A stretch of 34,930 bases of DNA, taken from Pirellulaceae bacterium (lineage in GTDB: Bacteria > Planctomycetota > Planctomycetia > Pirellulales > Pirellulaceae). Each line of letters begins with the position of its first letter. Position 1 is the stretch's first letter. Under the pieces are notes generated by a model. The model saw nothing but the letters and a program-made list of their open reading frames with translations. It made no database searches and was not told the DNA's origin. The translations under genes were made by a program, and so were the position numbers. Shown piece by piece: positions 15,915 to 23,998 of the stretch. Where the stretch lies: positions 1 to 34,930 of the forward strand of contig JALSIV010000417.1 of the NCBI GenBank assembly GCA_026989685.1, in the 5' to 3' direction.

Positions 15915-16175
15915 ATGGCGATTCTGGCACTTGCGACCGTCGGGTTTTCTCAAGTCGTGGCCCCCAAACCGGGAGATGTGCAGGGCGACTGCATCTATTG
16001 GTGCAAACAAGGATTGAAGTACTACGTTCACCCCGACGGCACGACGTACGAGACCAGCGAGACCATATGCATTGAGATGTTCAAGTTTCAAAACGGCACG
16101 ACTGTCTGTCCGCAATCTGCTCTCTCGCCTCCGGCCTTGCGGGCGCAGCCCGCGCTAGGGAAGTGTCAACGATGA
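15915..16175 (+). CDS. Small secreted Cys-rich peptide; in-frame TGA just upstream splits its signal sequence
   Basis: From ATG 15915 the product is 86 aa: a hydrophobic leader (AILALATVGFSQVVA), then a small domain with Cys26, Cys30, Cys52 and Cys65, plus Cys84 in the tail. A well-placed GGAGG (15863-15867) serves not this ATG but ATG 15876, which overlaps the upstream stop. That start encodes MMISELGRWLGA, then TGA, then continues in the same frame at ATG 15915. Joined, the two parts make a normal signal peptide with a charged start. Either TGA replaced a sense codon (TGG is one step away), or the site is a stop-restart. The last residues come from a REP-like palindrome (16136-16154). No family recognised. 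Its place beside a MauE/thioredoxin fusion suggests a disulfide-containing exported peptide. Confidence 0.6.
   Translation: MAILALATVGFSQVVAPKPGDVQGDCIYWCKQGLKYYVHPDGTTYETSETICIEMFKFQNGTTVCPQSALSPPALRAQPALGKCQR
16136..16154 (-). repeat. REP-like 19-nt palindromic repeat, copy 2, inside a coding end
   Basis: Reverse complement of the element at 7599-7617, with one mismatch at the loop. The stem is GCGGGC/GCCCGC. It encodes the Ala/Leu/Arg tail of the small Cys-rich peptide, so the element probably inserted at the gene's 3' end. Confidence 0.5.
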
Positions 16176-17380
16176 GATCGTCGACCGTCGCACTCGGCCT
16201 CGCGTTTGCGCTGATTGGAGTTTTCGGGCTTCTCTTTCGGCACACGCGAGTCCAGCATTCGAAACGTGCCCAGCCAGCGCCGAGCGACATCTCGCCCGAC
16301 CGGGTTCATCAACTCGGCGTGATCTGGGAGGATATTCCGACGATCGTGCCGGTCGTTCTCACGAACCCCTCCGACCATGTGCTGACCGTGAAGCGGATTC
16401 ACGCGTTGTGCCCATGTTCGAGCGTCGCTCCGCGGGGACCATTTACCATCCGTCCCCGGGAGAAAAAGAGGCTGACTCTCGAGTTCAAGGTGCAGTCTTC
16501 CACGCTTGCCTACGAGCAGTCGCTTTCCATGCGTCTGATACCCCAGTATTCCAGCGGCGAGACGGGCACGGGATGGCTGCTCAAAGGCACGTTGCGGCGA
16601 CCGTTTCTCCACGCCCCGCAATTGCCGCTCGATATCGGGTCGGGCGACTTCCCCATTTCCCGCCACTGGGACTTCCAATTGAGTTCCGGTCTGGAATTAG
16701 TTTCTGTTTCCTCGAACAGCAACAGTCTACAAACGACTCACCGAGAGTTGACAGCTACCACGCCGAGCAGTCATCGCTACCGTGTCACGACTCGATTGAG
16801 TCCGAGTGTCACCGGCATGGGGGAACAATATCGCATCGAACTCGCCGTCAAAGACGAGCGGTCGGGAGAACACCTTCGCCCGATCGTACTCGTGGCGGTT
16901 TGGAAGCCTCTGGTCCTCATCCCCGAGTCGGTCGCCATCGGCGCTGAACCGGTCGGAAGTCGCCGAGAGCGAACGATCGTGCTGCAACCCGGACATGGGA
17001 CGATTGAGAAAGTCGAAGCACGGCCAGCGGACGACACGACGATGGTCACGGAGACGGCGGTGAAGCCCGATGGAACGGGCGCCACGGTCCGCATTCGACA
17101 GCGCATCGCCAAGGCGGGCGGCAATCGAGTGCCACTGACGCTATGGGTTCAGATGAGGGACGGAAAGGGGACGAAGTATGTTCTGCAAAAGGAGGTACCG
17201 ATCTCCTATTACGGGATCCGTTTGTCCATGGTGAACCGTTCCCTCGACAATGGGAGCACCAGCAATGGTCGAAACGAACCGGATATCGAAAGCCGAGTGT
17301 ATCACGATAGCCGCGATGCTCATGGCACAGGTGGGACTGCTCGTGTTCATCGCATCGAACACCAGCCCGACGATAGATGA
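16172..17380 (+). CDS. DUF1573-type envelope protein
   Basis: ATG 16172 overlaps the preceding stop (ATGA). The protein, about 402 aa, begins with a signal/anchor helix (ALGLAFALIGVFGLLF). An Ig-like DUF1573 domain follows (about residues 45-110): VVLTNPSDHVLTVKRIHALCPCSS, then IRPREKKRLTLEF. The family usually has Cys-Gly-Cys at this turn; here it is Cys80-Pro-Cys82. Further beta-rich sequence makes up the rest. The last 40-odd residues lie over the start of the glycosyltransferase gene (131-nt overlap) and look like low-complexity run-on, so the natural end may have been lost. DUF1573 proteins are envelope proteins of unknown function, often found near redox or peptide genes. Confidence 0.82.
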   Translation: MRSSTVALGLAFALIGVFGLLFRHTRVQHSKRAQPAPSDISPDRVHQLGVIWEDIPTIVPVVLTNPSDHVLTVKRIHALCPCSSVAPRGPFTIRPREKKRLTLEFKVQSSTLAYEQSLSMRLIPQYSSGETGTGWLLKGTLRRPFLHAPQLPLDIGSGDFPISRHWDFQLSSGLELVSVSSNSNSLQTTHRELTATTPSSHRYRVTTRLSPSVTGMGEQYRIELAVKDERSGEHLRPIVLVAVWKPLVLIPESVAIGAEPVGSRRERTIVLQPGHGTIEKVEARPADDTTMVTETAVKPDGTGATVRIRQRIAKAGGNRVPLTLWVQMRDGKGTKYVLQKEVPISYYGIRLSMVNRSLDNGSTSNGRNEPDIESRVYHDSRDAHGTGGTARVHRIEHQPDDR

Positions 17381-19247
17381 GCCGGCGCATCTGGCGTCGG
17401 GGCTCTCTCATTGGCAAACGGGAACGATCAGCTCGTACACGGTCAACCCGCCACTCGTCCGTTTGATTGCGACCGCTCCTCTTATGGTGGCGGGGAGAGT
17501 CGTCGATCTGCCCAGTTCACTGGTCCGCTTCGGTGGCCGCATCGAATTCAGCTTGGGAGATCGATGGTTGATTTCCAGAGGATCGCAGGCCACAACGGAC
17601 ATGTGGATCGCGCGAACCGCCTGTATCGTTTTCGCACTCATCGGTGCCCTTGCAGTCTTCTCTTGGGCGAGAGATCTTTACGGCCGGCGCGACGGTCTGC
17701 TCGCACTCGCGCTTTGGTGCTTCTCACCCAATGTCTTGGCCCACGGCTCCCTCATGACTCCCGATGCGGCGTCCGCGGCGATGGGGATCCTGGCGTGCTA
17801 TGCATTCCAACAATGGCTCCAGAAACCGCAGTGGAACCTGGTAATGGCGAGCGGCTTGTGCCTGGGGCTGGCGTTGCTGACAAAGAGCACCTGGATTCTG
17901 CTGCTCGGCCTGTTCCCTGTCATCACTCTTTGCTGGGATCTCGTTTCGCCGAGTGGTCACACGGCCGTGGCTCGAACACGCCGGATCGCCAAGCGGGTAT
18001 TGCAACAATTGGCGATAGTGGTCGCGGGCCTGTTCGTGTTGGCATCGGGCTACGGATATGAAAGATGCTTTGAAGAACTGGGGTCTTTCCAATTCTATTC
18101 GTCCGCACTTGCCGGTCTTGACACCGAAGGAGGTCAAAGGTCCGGCAATCGATTTCGAGGTACGTGGCTCGAACACGCGCCGATCCCCCTGCCGGCATCG
18201 TTTCTCGAAGGGATCGACCTGCAAAAGATCGACTTCGAGCGAGACAACCGGGCATATCTCGGCGGCGTCTGGAAGACCGGGGGATGGTGGTATTACTACC
18301 TCTATGCAGTCGCGGTGAAGGTACCGCTGGGCACTTGGGGACTCGGGGCCATTGCGGTCGCCGTGTCGTTCGGGAGGCGAGGTTTGGGCGTCCGCCGGGA
18401 AGAGTGGGTGTTGTTGGCGCCGGCCGTGGTGGTCTTCGGCCTGGCAAGTTCGCAGACCGGACTCAATCACCACATGCGATATGTGCTTCCGGCGTTTCCT
18501 TTTCTCTTCGTATTCGCGGGAAGAATCGCTCAGTGCGTGCCATGGCAGTCACCGCACGTGCGGTATTCGACCATGCTGTTGCTCTCATTCGCCGTGGTCA
18601 GTTCACTGGCAGCCGTGCCCCACTCGCTCTCCTATTTCAACGAAGCGGTCGGTGGTCCGCTACGAGGCGGTGAGCACTTGGTCGATAGCAATATCGACTG
18701 GGGCCAAGACCTGATTCACCTCCGGAATTGGTGTGACCGGCACCGAGATGCCACGCCTTTCTTCCTGGCCTACTGGGGGCCGATGGAACCCGGGGTGCTC
18801 GGGATCGATTATCGAGTCCCGCCGGACGGCGCGTTGGTTTTCAGCCGAATTGGGGCCGTGTCGGCAGAAGAGCGGCTACCGAAGCCCGGTTGGTACGCCG
18901 TCAGTCTCAACGCCGTTCGCGGGCATCCCCTGAAACGTGTGAGGATGACGAACACGGGGAGCAAATCCGGCGGATTCCCGATACCCGACGATGCGACCTA
19001 TTTCCAGTATTTGAGTCCCGTCGATCATGCCGGATACTCGATCATGATTTACCATATAACCCCGAGAACCTTGCGCGAACTTGAAGCCGCGATGCGCGGC
19101 GGGAGTACGGCACGGTTCCCGGGCGGCTCGCTCACAGAAAGGAGAGACCAGATCACAGGAGACCACCAGGGCTTAGTCGTCGGCGATGACGCGGACATCC
19201 GGCGATTCCCTGTACTGCCGCCTCCGATTGGTGGGAAATCGCAATGA
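17250..19247 (+). CDS. GT39/ArnT-like membrane glycosyltransferase
   Basis: The 665-aa product has about a dozen membrane helices and the features of polyprenyl-phosphate-sugar-dependent transferases (GT39/PMT-like). There is an acidic pair in the first outside loop (TSPTIDEPAHLASG), then VNPPLVRL, SPNVLAHGSLMTPDAAS, LALLTKSTWILL and NHHMRYVLPAFPF, and a C-terminal soluble part with VDSNIDWGQDLIHLRNWC. The expected reaction is transfer of a sugar from a lipid carrier to lipid or protein on the outer face of the cytoplasmic membrane. ATG 17250 or 17265 are both possible; each lies inside the DUF1573 frame. The stop overlaps the next start (ATGA). The sugar and acceptor are unknown. Confidence 0.87.
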   Translation: MGAPAMVETNRISKAECITIAAMLMAQVGLLVFIASNTSPTIDEPAHLASGLSHWQTGTISSYTVNPPLVRLIATAPLMVAGRVVDLPSSLVRFGGRIEFSLGDRWLISRGSQATTDMWIARTACIVFALIGALAVFSWARDLYGRRDGLLALALWCFSPNVLAHGSLMTPDAASAAMGILACYAFQQWLQKPQWNLVMASGLCLGLALLTKSTWILLLGLFPVITLCWDLVSPSGHTAVARTRRIAKRVLQQLAIVVAGLFVLASGYGYERCFEELGSFQFYSSALAGLDTEGGQRSGNRFRGTWLEHAPIPLPASFLEGIDLQKIDFERDNRAYLGGVWKTGGWWYYYLYAVAVKVPLGTWGLGAIAVAVSFGRRGLGVRREEWVLLAPAVVVFGLASSQTGLNHHMRYVLPAFPFLFVFAGRIAQCVPWQSPHVRYSTMLLLSFAVVSSLAAVPHSLSYFNEAVGGPLRGGEHLVDSNIDWGQDLIHLRNWCDRHRDATPFFLAYWGPMEPGVLGIDYRVPPDGALVFSRIGAVSAEERLPKPGWYAVSLNAVRGHPLKRVRMTNTGSKSGGFPIPDDATYFQYLSPVDHAGYSIMIYHITPRTLRELEAAMRGGSTARFPGGSLTERRDQITGDHQGLVVGDDADIRRFPVLPPPIGGKSQ

Positions 19248-19501
19248 TGGATGGTGAGCCTATGGGCGGCGGTAACCCGGAGTCGCCACTGCGGCCGGAT
19301 GCACCGAGTCCTCACGGGATGCTCCGGTGGGCGGAAATGTTCTTCTGGACGTCACTAGTGTTGACGCCGCTGGTCTATTGGATGAACGGTCCAACCGTTT
19401 CGCGAGAGCAGACATACTTCCGTATTGCTGTTGTCGCGCTGCTGGCAGTCGGTGGTCTCTCACTGCGGCTTTGCAACTACCGCAGCAACCGAGGTCGGTG
19501 A
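19244..19501 (+). CDS. Small two-helix membrane protein, last gene of the operon
   Basis: ATG 19244 overlaps the glycosyltransferase stop by 4 nt. The 85-aa product has a Pro/Gly-rich cytoplasmic start, two membrane helices (about residues 28-46 and 59-76) and a short basic end with one Cys. Unrecognised. The overlap is the main reason to call it. Confidence 0.6.
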   Translation: MMDGEPMGGGNPESPLRPDAPSPHGMLRWAEMFFWTSLVLTPLVYWMNGPTVSREQTYFRIAVVALLAVGGLSLRLCNYRSNRGR

Positions 19502-19628
19502 CGGCGTCATAGATCCGGCAGTGGCCTTGAAAGCCTCCACTCGCCATGTCGCCGAATACGGCTGGATACGTGGGAATGTTGGCGGTCGAGACCAGCACAT
19601 GCTCCTGGGCGATGTTCCAGCGACTCGA
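19494..19628 (-). pseudogene. Possible coding fragment
   Basis: A stop-bounded minus-strand stretch reads SRWNIAQEHVLVSTANIP and goes on through YPAVFGDMASGGF and HCRIYDAVTD. Its composition looks like real protein rather than shadow frame. It has no start codon of its own of the right kind, and on its C-terminal side it runs into sequence antisense to the small membrane gene. It may be the relic of a gene lost where the operon meets glycerate kinase. Weak call. Confidence 0.25.
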
Positions 19629-19650
19629 TCACCACCCGGTCCTTGTGGTT

Positions 19651-21015
19651 TCAGCGGCGAGTCAGCACGACGCGCAAATCGCAGACATTGGTGTGGGTGG
19701 GACCGGTGATCAGCAGCCCCCCCGTATCGCGAAAAAAGTGATACGCGTCATTGCGATTCAGGTAGTCGGCAACGTCGAGGCCCTTCGCGCACGCCGCGCG
19801 ATGTCCGGCCGAGTCGATCCACGCTCCCGCCGCGTCGGTCGGGCCGTCCTCTCCGTCGGTGCCGCCGGAGAGCACCACCATGCCGGCCAGAGGATCCGCG
19901 GCAGATTCCTGTGACTGGAGAAGATGGCGATAGGCGGCCAGTACCAACTGCTGGTTGCGGCCGCCTTTGCCCCGAATGTCGGCGGGAGCCAACTTCACCA
20001 CCGGTTCTCCGCCCGATACCAGGCAGTCCGGTCCCGGTTCCCGCTTCATCCGCATCGCCAAGCCGGCCAAGTGTTCCCCCACGGATTCGGCGGTTCCCTC
20101 GGCGGCTTGAGCCGAAATCATGGCCGGCCGGTAGCCGAGCCGATCGGCTTCGATCCCCGCTCGGTCCACGGCCAGTGCATTGTTGCCGATGATGATCGGC
20201 CAGCAGTGAGACGGCCGGCACGTGCTCGATTCACTGCGTGATGCTCTCTTGTTCCTCAAGAACTCCAGGACTGGCTCCGAATCGGCCTGCCGATCGAAGC
20301 CGAAGGTATGCAGAATCTCCAGTGCCTGCTGGGGAGTCGACGAATCGGGAACGGTCGGCCCCGAGGCGATGATATCGAGCGGATCTCCCAGCACGTCGGA
20401 GATGATCAGGGTCGCCAGCCAGCCGGCTCGGCAATGCCGAGCCAAACCGCCCCCCTTGATCCGACTGAGTTGCTTCCGCACGGCGTTGAGCTGTTCGATG
20501 TTGGCTCCCGCCGCGCTGAGGAACCGGGTGACTCGGAGCTTGTCTTCCAACTCGATTCCGGTCTCGGGTGCCACCAACAGCGCGGATCCGCCACCGGAGA
20601 GCAAGCACAAACACAAGTCTCGTGGTGTCAGACTCGAGACCAAATCGAGGATGCGCTTCGTTCCCTCGACGCCTTCGGGGCGGGGCTCGTTGACTGCGGG
20701 CGGGCGTGCCGCGTGCAAGTGGATCCAGCGAGTCGGCCGGACGCAGTCGGCCGGCACGTTGACCCAGCCGGCCAGTTTCTTTTTCTCGGCAAGGGGAGCC
20801 AGTGCCGACTCGGTTCCCGCCACCATTCCGGCTCCCGCTTTGCCGCCCCCTACCACCACGACTCGATCAAACGACTCCAAATCGACGGCATGCTCACCGA
20901 TCTGCAACTGCGTCTCCGAGAGCGCGAGGTTCTCGGTGACCAGCCGGTCGCTGCGCACCGCGTCGACACCGGCTTGCCAGATGGCGATGGCATCGTCTTT
21001 CAGATTCCGGGCCAT
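19651..21015 (-). CDS. Glycerate 2-kinase (DUF4147/MOFRL type)
   Basis: The start is ATG 21015; the longer open frame upstream is only shadow of the neighbouring gene. The 454-aa product has both halves of the family. The N-terminal DUF4147 part contains VVVVGGGKAGAGM, LCLLSGGGSALLVAP and ISDVLGDPLDIIASGPTVPD. The C-terminal MOFRL part contains CLVSGGEPVV, GKGGRNQQLVLAA, VVLSGGTDGEDGPTDAAGAW and GPTHTNVCDLRV. It phosphorylates D-glycerate with ATP, normally to 2-phosphoglycerate, feeding glycolysis from serine, glyoxylate or sugar-acid breakdown. It lies 23 nt after a large secreted protein gene on the same strand, so the two are probably co-transcribed. Confidence 0.93.
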   Translation of the reverse strand: MARNLKDDAIAIWQAGVDAVRSDRLVTENLALSETQLQIGEHAVDLESFDRVVVVGGGKAGAGMVAGTESALAPLAEKKKLAGWVNVPADCVRPTRWIHLHAARPPAVNEPRPEGVEGTKRILDLVSSLTPRDLCLCLLSGGGSALLVAPETGIELEDKLRVTRFLSAAGANIEQLNAVRKQLSRIKGGGLARHCRAGWLATLIISDVLGDPLDIIASGPTVPDSSTPQQALEILHTFGFDRQADSEPVLEFLRNKRASRSESSTCRPSHCWPIIIGNNALAVDRAGIEADRLGYRPAMISAQAAEGTAESVGEHLAGLAMRMKREPGPDCLVSGGEPVVKLAPADIRGKGGRNQQLVLAAYRHLLQSQESAADPLAGMVVLSGGTDGEDGPTDAAGAWIDSAGHRAACAKGLDVADYLNRNDAYHFFRDTGGLLITGPTHTNVCDLRVVLTRR

Positions 21016-21038
21016 GGGGTATTTCCGTGGGCGGTCGT

Positions 21039-23660
21039 TTACGGCTTGGCCACTTGGACGCGAAAGTCGTCCAGCCATACCGTCCCATTGCCGAACAACT
21101 CCACACGCACGCGCACCTCGCCGGTTGCGGGAGCCACGCGGTAGAACACGAACGGCGTCCAGCCACCAGTCTGTCGGATTGTCTGAGCCAGTGCAACGCC
21201 GCCCAGAGAATCGGAGATGCGTAGTGCGTCGACGTGATCGCTCAGGGGCTCGCTGATCCGCACGTGTCCGGAAATCTTGATCCATTGGCCAGCGGTGACG
21301 GCAACCGTGGGCGACTCGATGCGAATCGCCGGCTCGTCGCGCGTGGTTGCTTGGCCGTCTCGTGGACGTACCGATAACTGCAAAGCGCCGCGCCCGCCGA
21401 AAACGGGCGCCGGTACGATCACGGCCTGTGGCTCGACCCGCGGATCCAACGTCACCGAATAACGCCACCCGCTGCCTTGCATGTGCGCCAGGTTTTCGAA
21501 TTCTCCCGCCGGCAACAAATTGGCCGACCAGCGAGTTTGCCAGAGGCGCTTCACCGACTGCCAATGGATGGGAAGCGCGTAAAAGGTAACGCACGCAGGA
21601 CTGGTCGATGGATGCTCCAGACCGGAGATGGCGACTTCCCAGTGCAAGCGTTGCAACCGCCGCAAGCGATCGGAGATCTGATCGGCGACTCGGCGGGCCT
21701 GCGCCCCGTCCTGAGCTCGGACGAGCTGCTCCAGGTATCGATACTGCCGCTCGACATCCGCCAAGTCGGTGGCACTTTCGTTCGTCTTCGTCCGCAACCA
21801 CGAGCTCATCCGTTCGATCGTCAGACGAGTCCAGTCCCATTCTTGACGAAGCTCATCTCGCAACTGGGCCAGTTGGTCGCGATCGTGGCTCTGCAGTCGA
21901 TCGGCCACATACCGGATGGCTCGAGGATCGCGCGTCACCAGAGCCAGCGTCGCCAAGCCGGGCTGCGCATCGACGACGCGGAGCGATGAGGCTTGACGAG
22001 TGGCCAGGCGCACCAGACCATGCGGCCGGATGAGAAATGCCTGGTCGGTCGCCGGGATTCCGTCCACCGACAGCGTCAGCGGCATCTTGGCGAATTCGGC
22101 CGGGCAGTTGGCGATTCCCGGCCCTCGCTGCGTCGCCAGCAGCAGCCGCGAGTAGTCGGTCTGTAGCAACACCCCGCGAACGGCCGGCAAGTTCGAATCG
22201 GCGATGGCCACGATCTTTCCCGTCGCCAACCACGGTTCGATGAGTTCGAGTTGGCGGTTGACTCGCGTGAGGATCCGAACGCGGCGCAGGCTGCGGACGT
22301 CGGGATGCTGGAGCGAGCGAGTCGAACGAAACCAGAACGATCGAATCCCCTGTTGTACGGCTGCCGACACAACCGCCTGCAGCGAATCGCCCGAGTACAG
22401 CAGACTCACTTCCTCACCACCCATCGCCTCGATTTGACGGCTCACCGCCGGCGGCAAGTCGGTGTCGATTGCGGCGAACAAGGGCGTATCCATGCGAGCC
22501 AACGATCGAATTTGCCCCAGCCACCGCGTGTAGTCGCTCAGCGGAGTCGTGCTGGCCATCACCGGGCGATACGCCACCAGGGCATCCATCCAATGGCTGT
22601 AGTTTTCCATGCCCGTGTCGATCCAAGCGAGAACCGGTACGCGGCCGCCGTCCCGCCGGTAGCGTTCCAGACGCTCCCGCACCAGATCGACCTCCCGCAC
22701 CGTCAGCCGCACCGGCCATCTCCAAGCCAGCAAGCGTTCAAACTCGTGTGCGCCTGGGCCGACGGGAAGAGGAGCGATCCACCACATCCCCAGCGAAGCC
22801 AGAGCCCGGTCTTCGGCAGGGGTGGGGAGTTGCGAAAACGCAACGACATTGAAACCGGCACTGTGCAGGAACTCGAACGACTCGCCGTGGTAGTCGATGA
22901 TTCTCAGGGAAGCCGGTTTGCCGTGCAGGTACAGCAGGTCTCCCCGGAATTCGGCCGCGGGCGGAGTGTCGCGGCGGACCGGCTGCTGCTGATTGGGAAC
23001 GCGATGCCCTACCGGCGGCAGCGCATCGGTGGCGAGGAGCACTTGCCCGCGGAGCTCCAGGTCGTCGATCCACAGCCGAGTCTCTCCCGGTCCCGCATAA
23101 AGATCGAGGACGACTTGATCAATGTAGGCTTCGGACCAGTCGAGCCGCTCGTGTCGCTCGGCTCGCAGCGCCACGACTCGCTCCTCCAGTCGTTGGCGGC
23201 ACCGCTCCAGCCGCAGCACTTCCCACCGATCGGCAAGTCGGTAGCGACTTCCCGGCAGCCATACGATCACCGGACGCCCCGTTTGCGAATCGATGCTTCG
23301 CGGAAGCACGACTCGCAGCAGCAGTCGCGGTCCGGGACGCGATGCCCGCACCCACACCGAGACCGATAGTTCGTCGATGACTCGAGTGGGAAGCACCGGG
23401 TGGACCAAATGCGCATAGGTCCCTTCTCCGACACGATACGATAGGTACTCGGCTCCCTGCCCCCCGTGAGCCTCGCCGAAGACGCGTTGGTGCCGGTCGA
23501 CCTTCCACTGGCAGTCGTGGGATCCAGTCTGCCACGAGGGCCGCACGGACTCGAAGGTCTCGTGCAAGTCGCCGCGGGCGCCGGCCACGCCAACCGCCAG
23601 GCCGATCCAGACGAGGGTCCGCGTCAGCGGGACTCGAACGGTGTTCCGGATCCCGAGCAT
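21039..23660 (-). CDS. Large secreted multidomain protein, TIM-barrel-like centre, unknown function
   Basis: ATG 23660 is preferred to an upstream TTG because the signal peptide (about residues 1-30, ending VAGARG) follows it directly. The 873-aa product starts with a jelly-roll-like domain (DLHETFESVRPSW...WIDDLEL). A central part follows with alternating strand/helix segments and acidic strand ends (GFNVVAFSQLP, VPVLAWIDTGMENYSHW, DTPLFAAIDTDLP, GIRSFWFRSTR), resembling a glycoside-hydrolase-type barrel. Then come a helical stretch and a C-terminal carbohydrate-binding-like sandwich (ESPTVAVTAGQWIKISGHVRI...FGNGTVWLDDFRV). Catalytic residues cannot be assigned. Probably a periplasmic or surface protein of carbohydrate handling; this is inferred from fold pattern alone. 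Confidence 0.75.
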   Translation of the reverse strand: MLGIRNTVRVPLTRTLVWIGLAVGVAGARGDLHETFESVRPSWQTGSHDCQWKVDRHQRVFGEAHGGQGAEYLSYRVGEGTYAHLVHPVLPTRVIDELSVSVWVRASRPGPRLLLRVVLPRSIDSQTGRPVIVWLPGSRYRLADRWEVLRLERCRQRLEERVVALRAERHERLDWSEAYIDQVVLDLYAGPGETRLWIDDLELRGQVLLATDALPPVGHRVPNQQQPVRRDTPPAAEFRGDLLYLHGKPASLRIIDYHGESFEFLHSAGFNVVAFSQLPTPAEDRALASLGMWWIAPLPVGPGAHEFERLLAWRWPVRLTVREVDLVRERLERYRRDGGRVPVLAWIDTGMENYSHWMDALVAYRPVMASTTPLSDYTRWLGQIRSLARMDTPLFAAIDTDLPPAVSRQIEAMGGEEVSLLYSGDSLQAVVSAAVQQGIRSFWFRSTRSLQHPDVRSLRRVRILTRVNRQLELIEPWLATGKIVAIADSNLPAVRGVLLQTDYSRLLLATQRGPGIANCPAEFAKMPLTLSVDGIPATDQAFLIRPHGLVRLATRQASSLRVVDAQPGLATLALVTRDPRAIRYVADRLQSHDRDQLAQLRDELRQEWDWTRLTIERMSSWLRTKTNESATDLADVERQYRYLEQLVRAQDGAQARRVADQISDRLRRLQRLHWEVAISGLEHPSTSPACVTFYALPIHWQSVKRLWQTRWSANLLPAGEFENLAHMQGSGWRYSVTLDPRVEPQAVIVPAPVFGGRGALQLSVRPRDGQATTRDEPAIRIESPTVAVTAGQWIKISGHVRISEPLSDHVDALRISDSLGGVALAQTIRQTGGWTPFVFYRVAPATGEVRVRVELFGNGTVWLDDFRVQVAKP

Positions 23661-23775
23661 GGCTGGTCGTCGCGAATGTCCGACGGGTTCTGCACTGGGC
23701 ACGCTCAAGCAACCCTTTTCATGTTTCCCAAAAGCAGCAATCGATGGACTTGCCGTTGATCGAACCTAACCGGCG

Positions 23776-23797
23776 TTTATACCAAGATTTCTGTCAA
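23776..23797 (-). promoter_or_regulatory. Candidate extended -10 promoter in the 23661-23998 gap
   Basis: On the minus strand TGGTATAAA (23776-23784) fits an extended -10 box about 115 nt before ATG 23660. A TTGACA (23792-23797) lies only 10 nt upstream, too close to act as its -35. The rest of this 338-base divergent gap is comparatively AT-rich and shows no gene. Confidence 0.25.
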
Positions 23798-23998
23798 GAG
23801 ACCAGAGAGAATGAGTTGCCAAAAGACCACCGGCTCGGTTTGGGGTGTTTCTGATGTCGATCGCTGTAAATGATTGTGAAAAACGGACTTGCGGTGTGTG
23901 CTTTGGGGGCGGATCTCTCGTTGGCATCTCCCGTGCGTTATTGGCGGTGGCAGTGGCAACGACTGAGTTTCACCTTGGCATCTGTGAGAGGCACGCCC

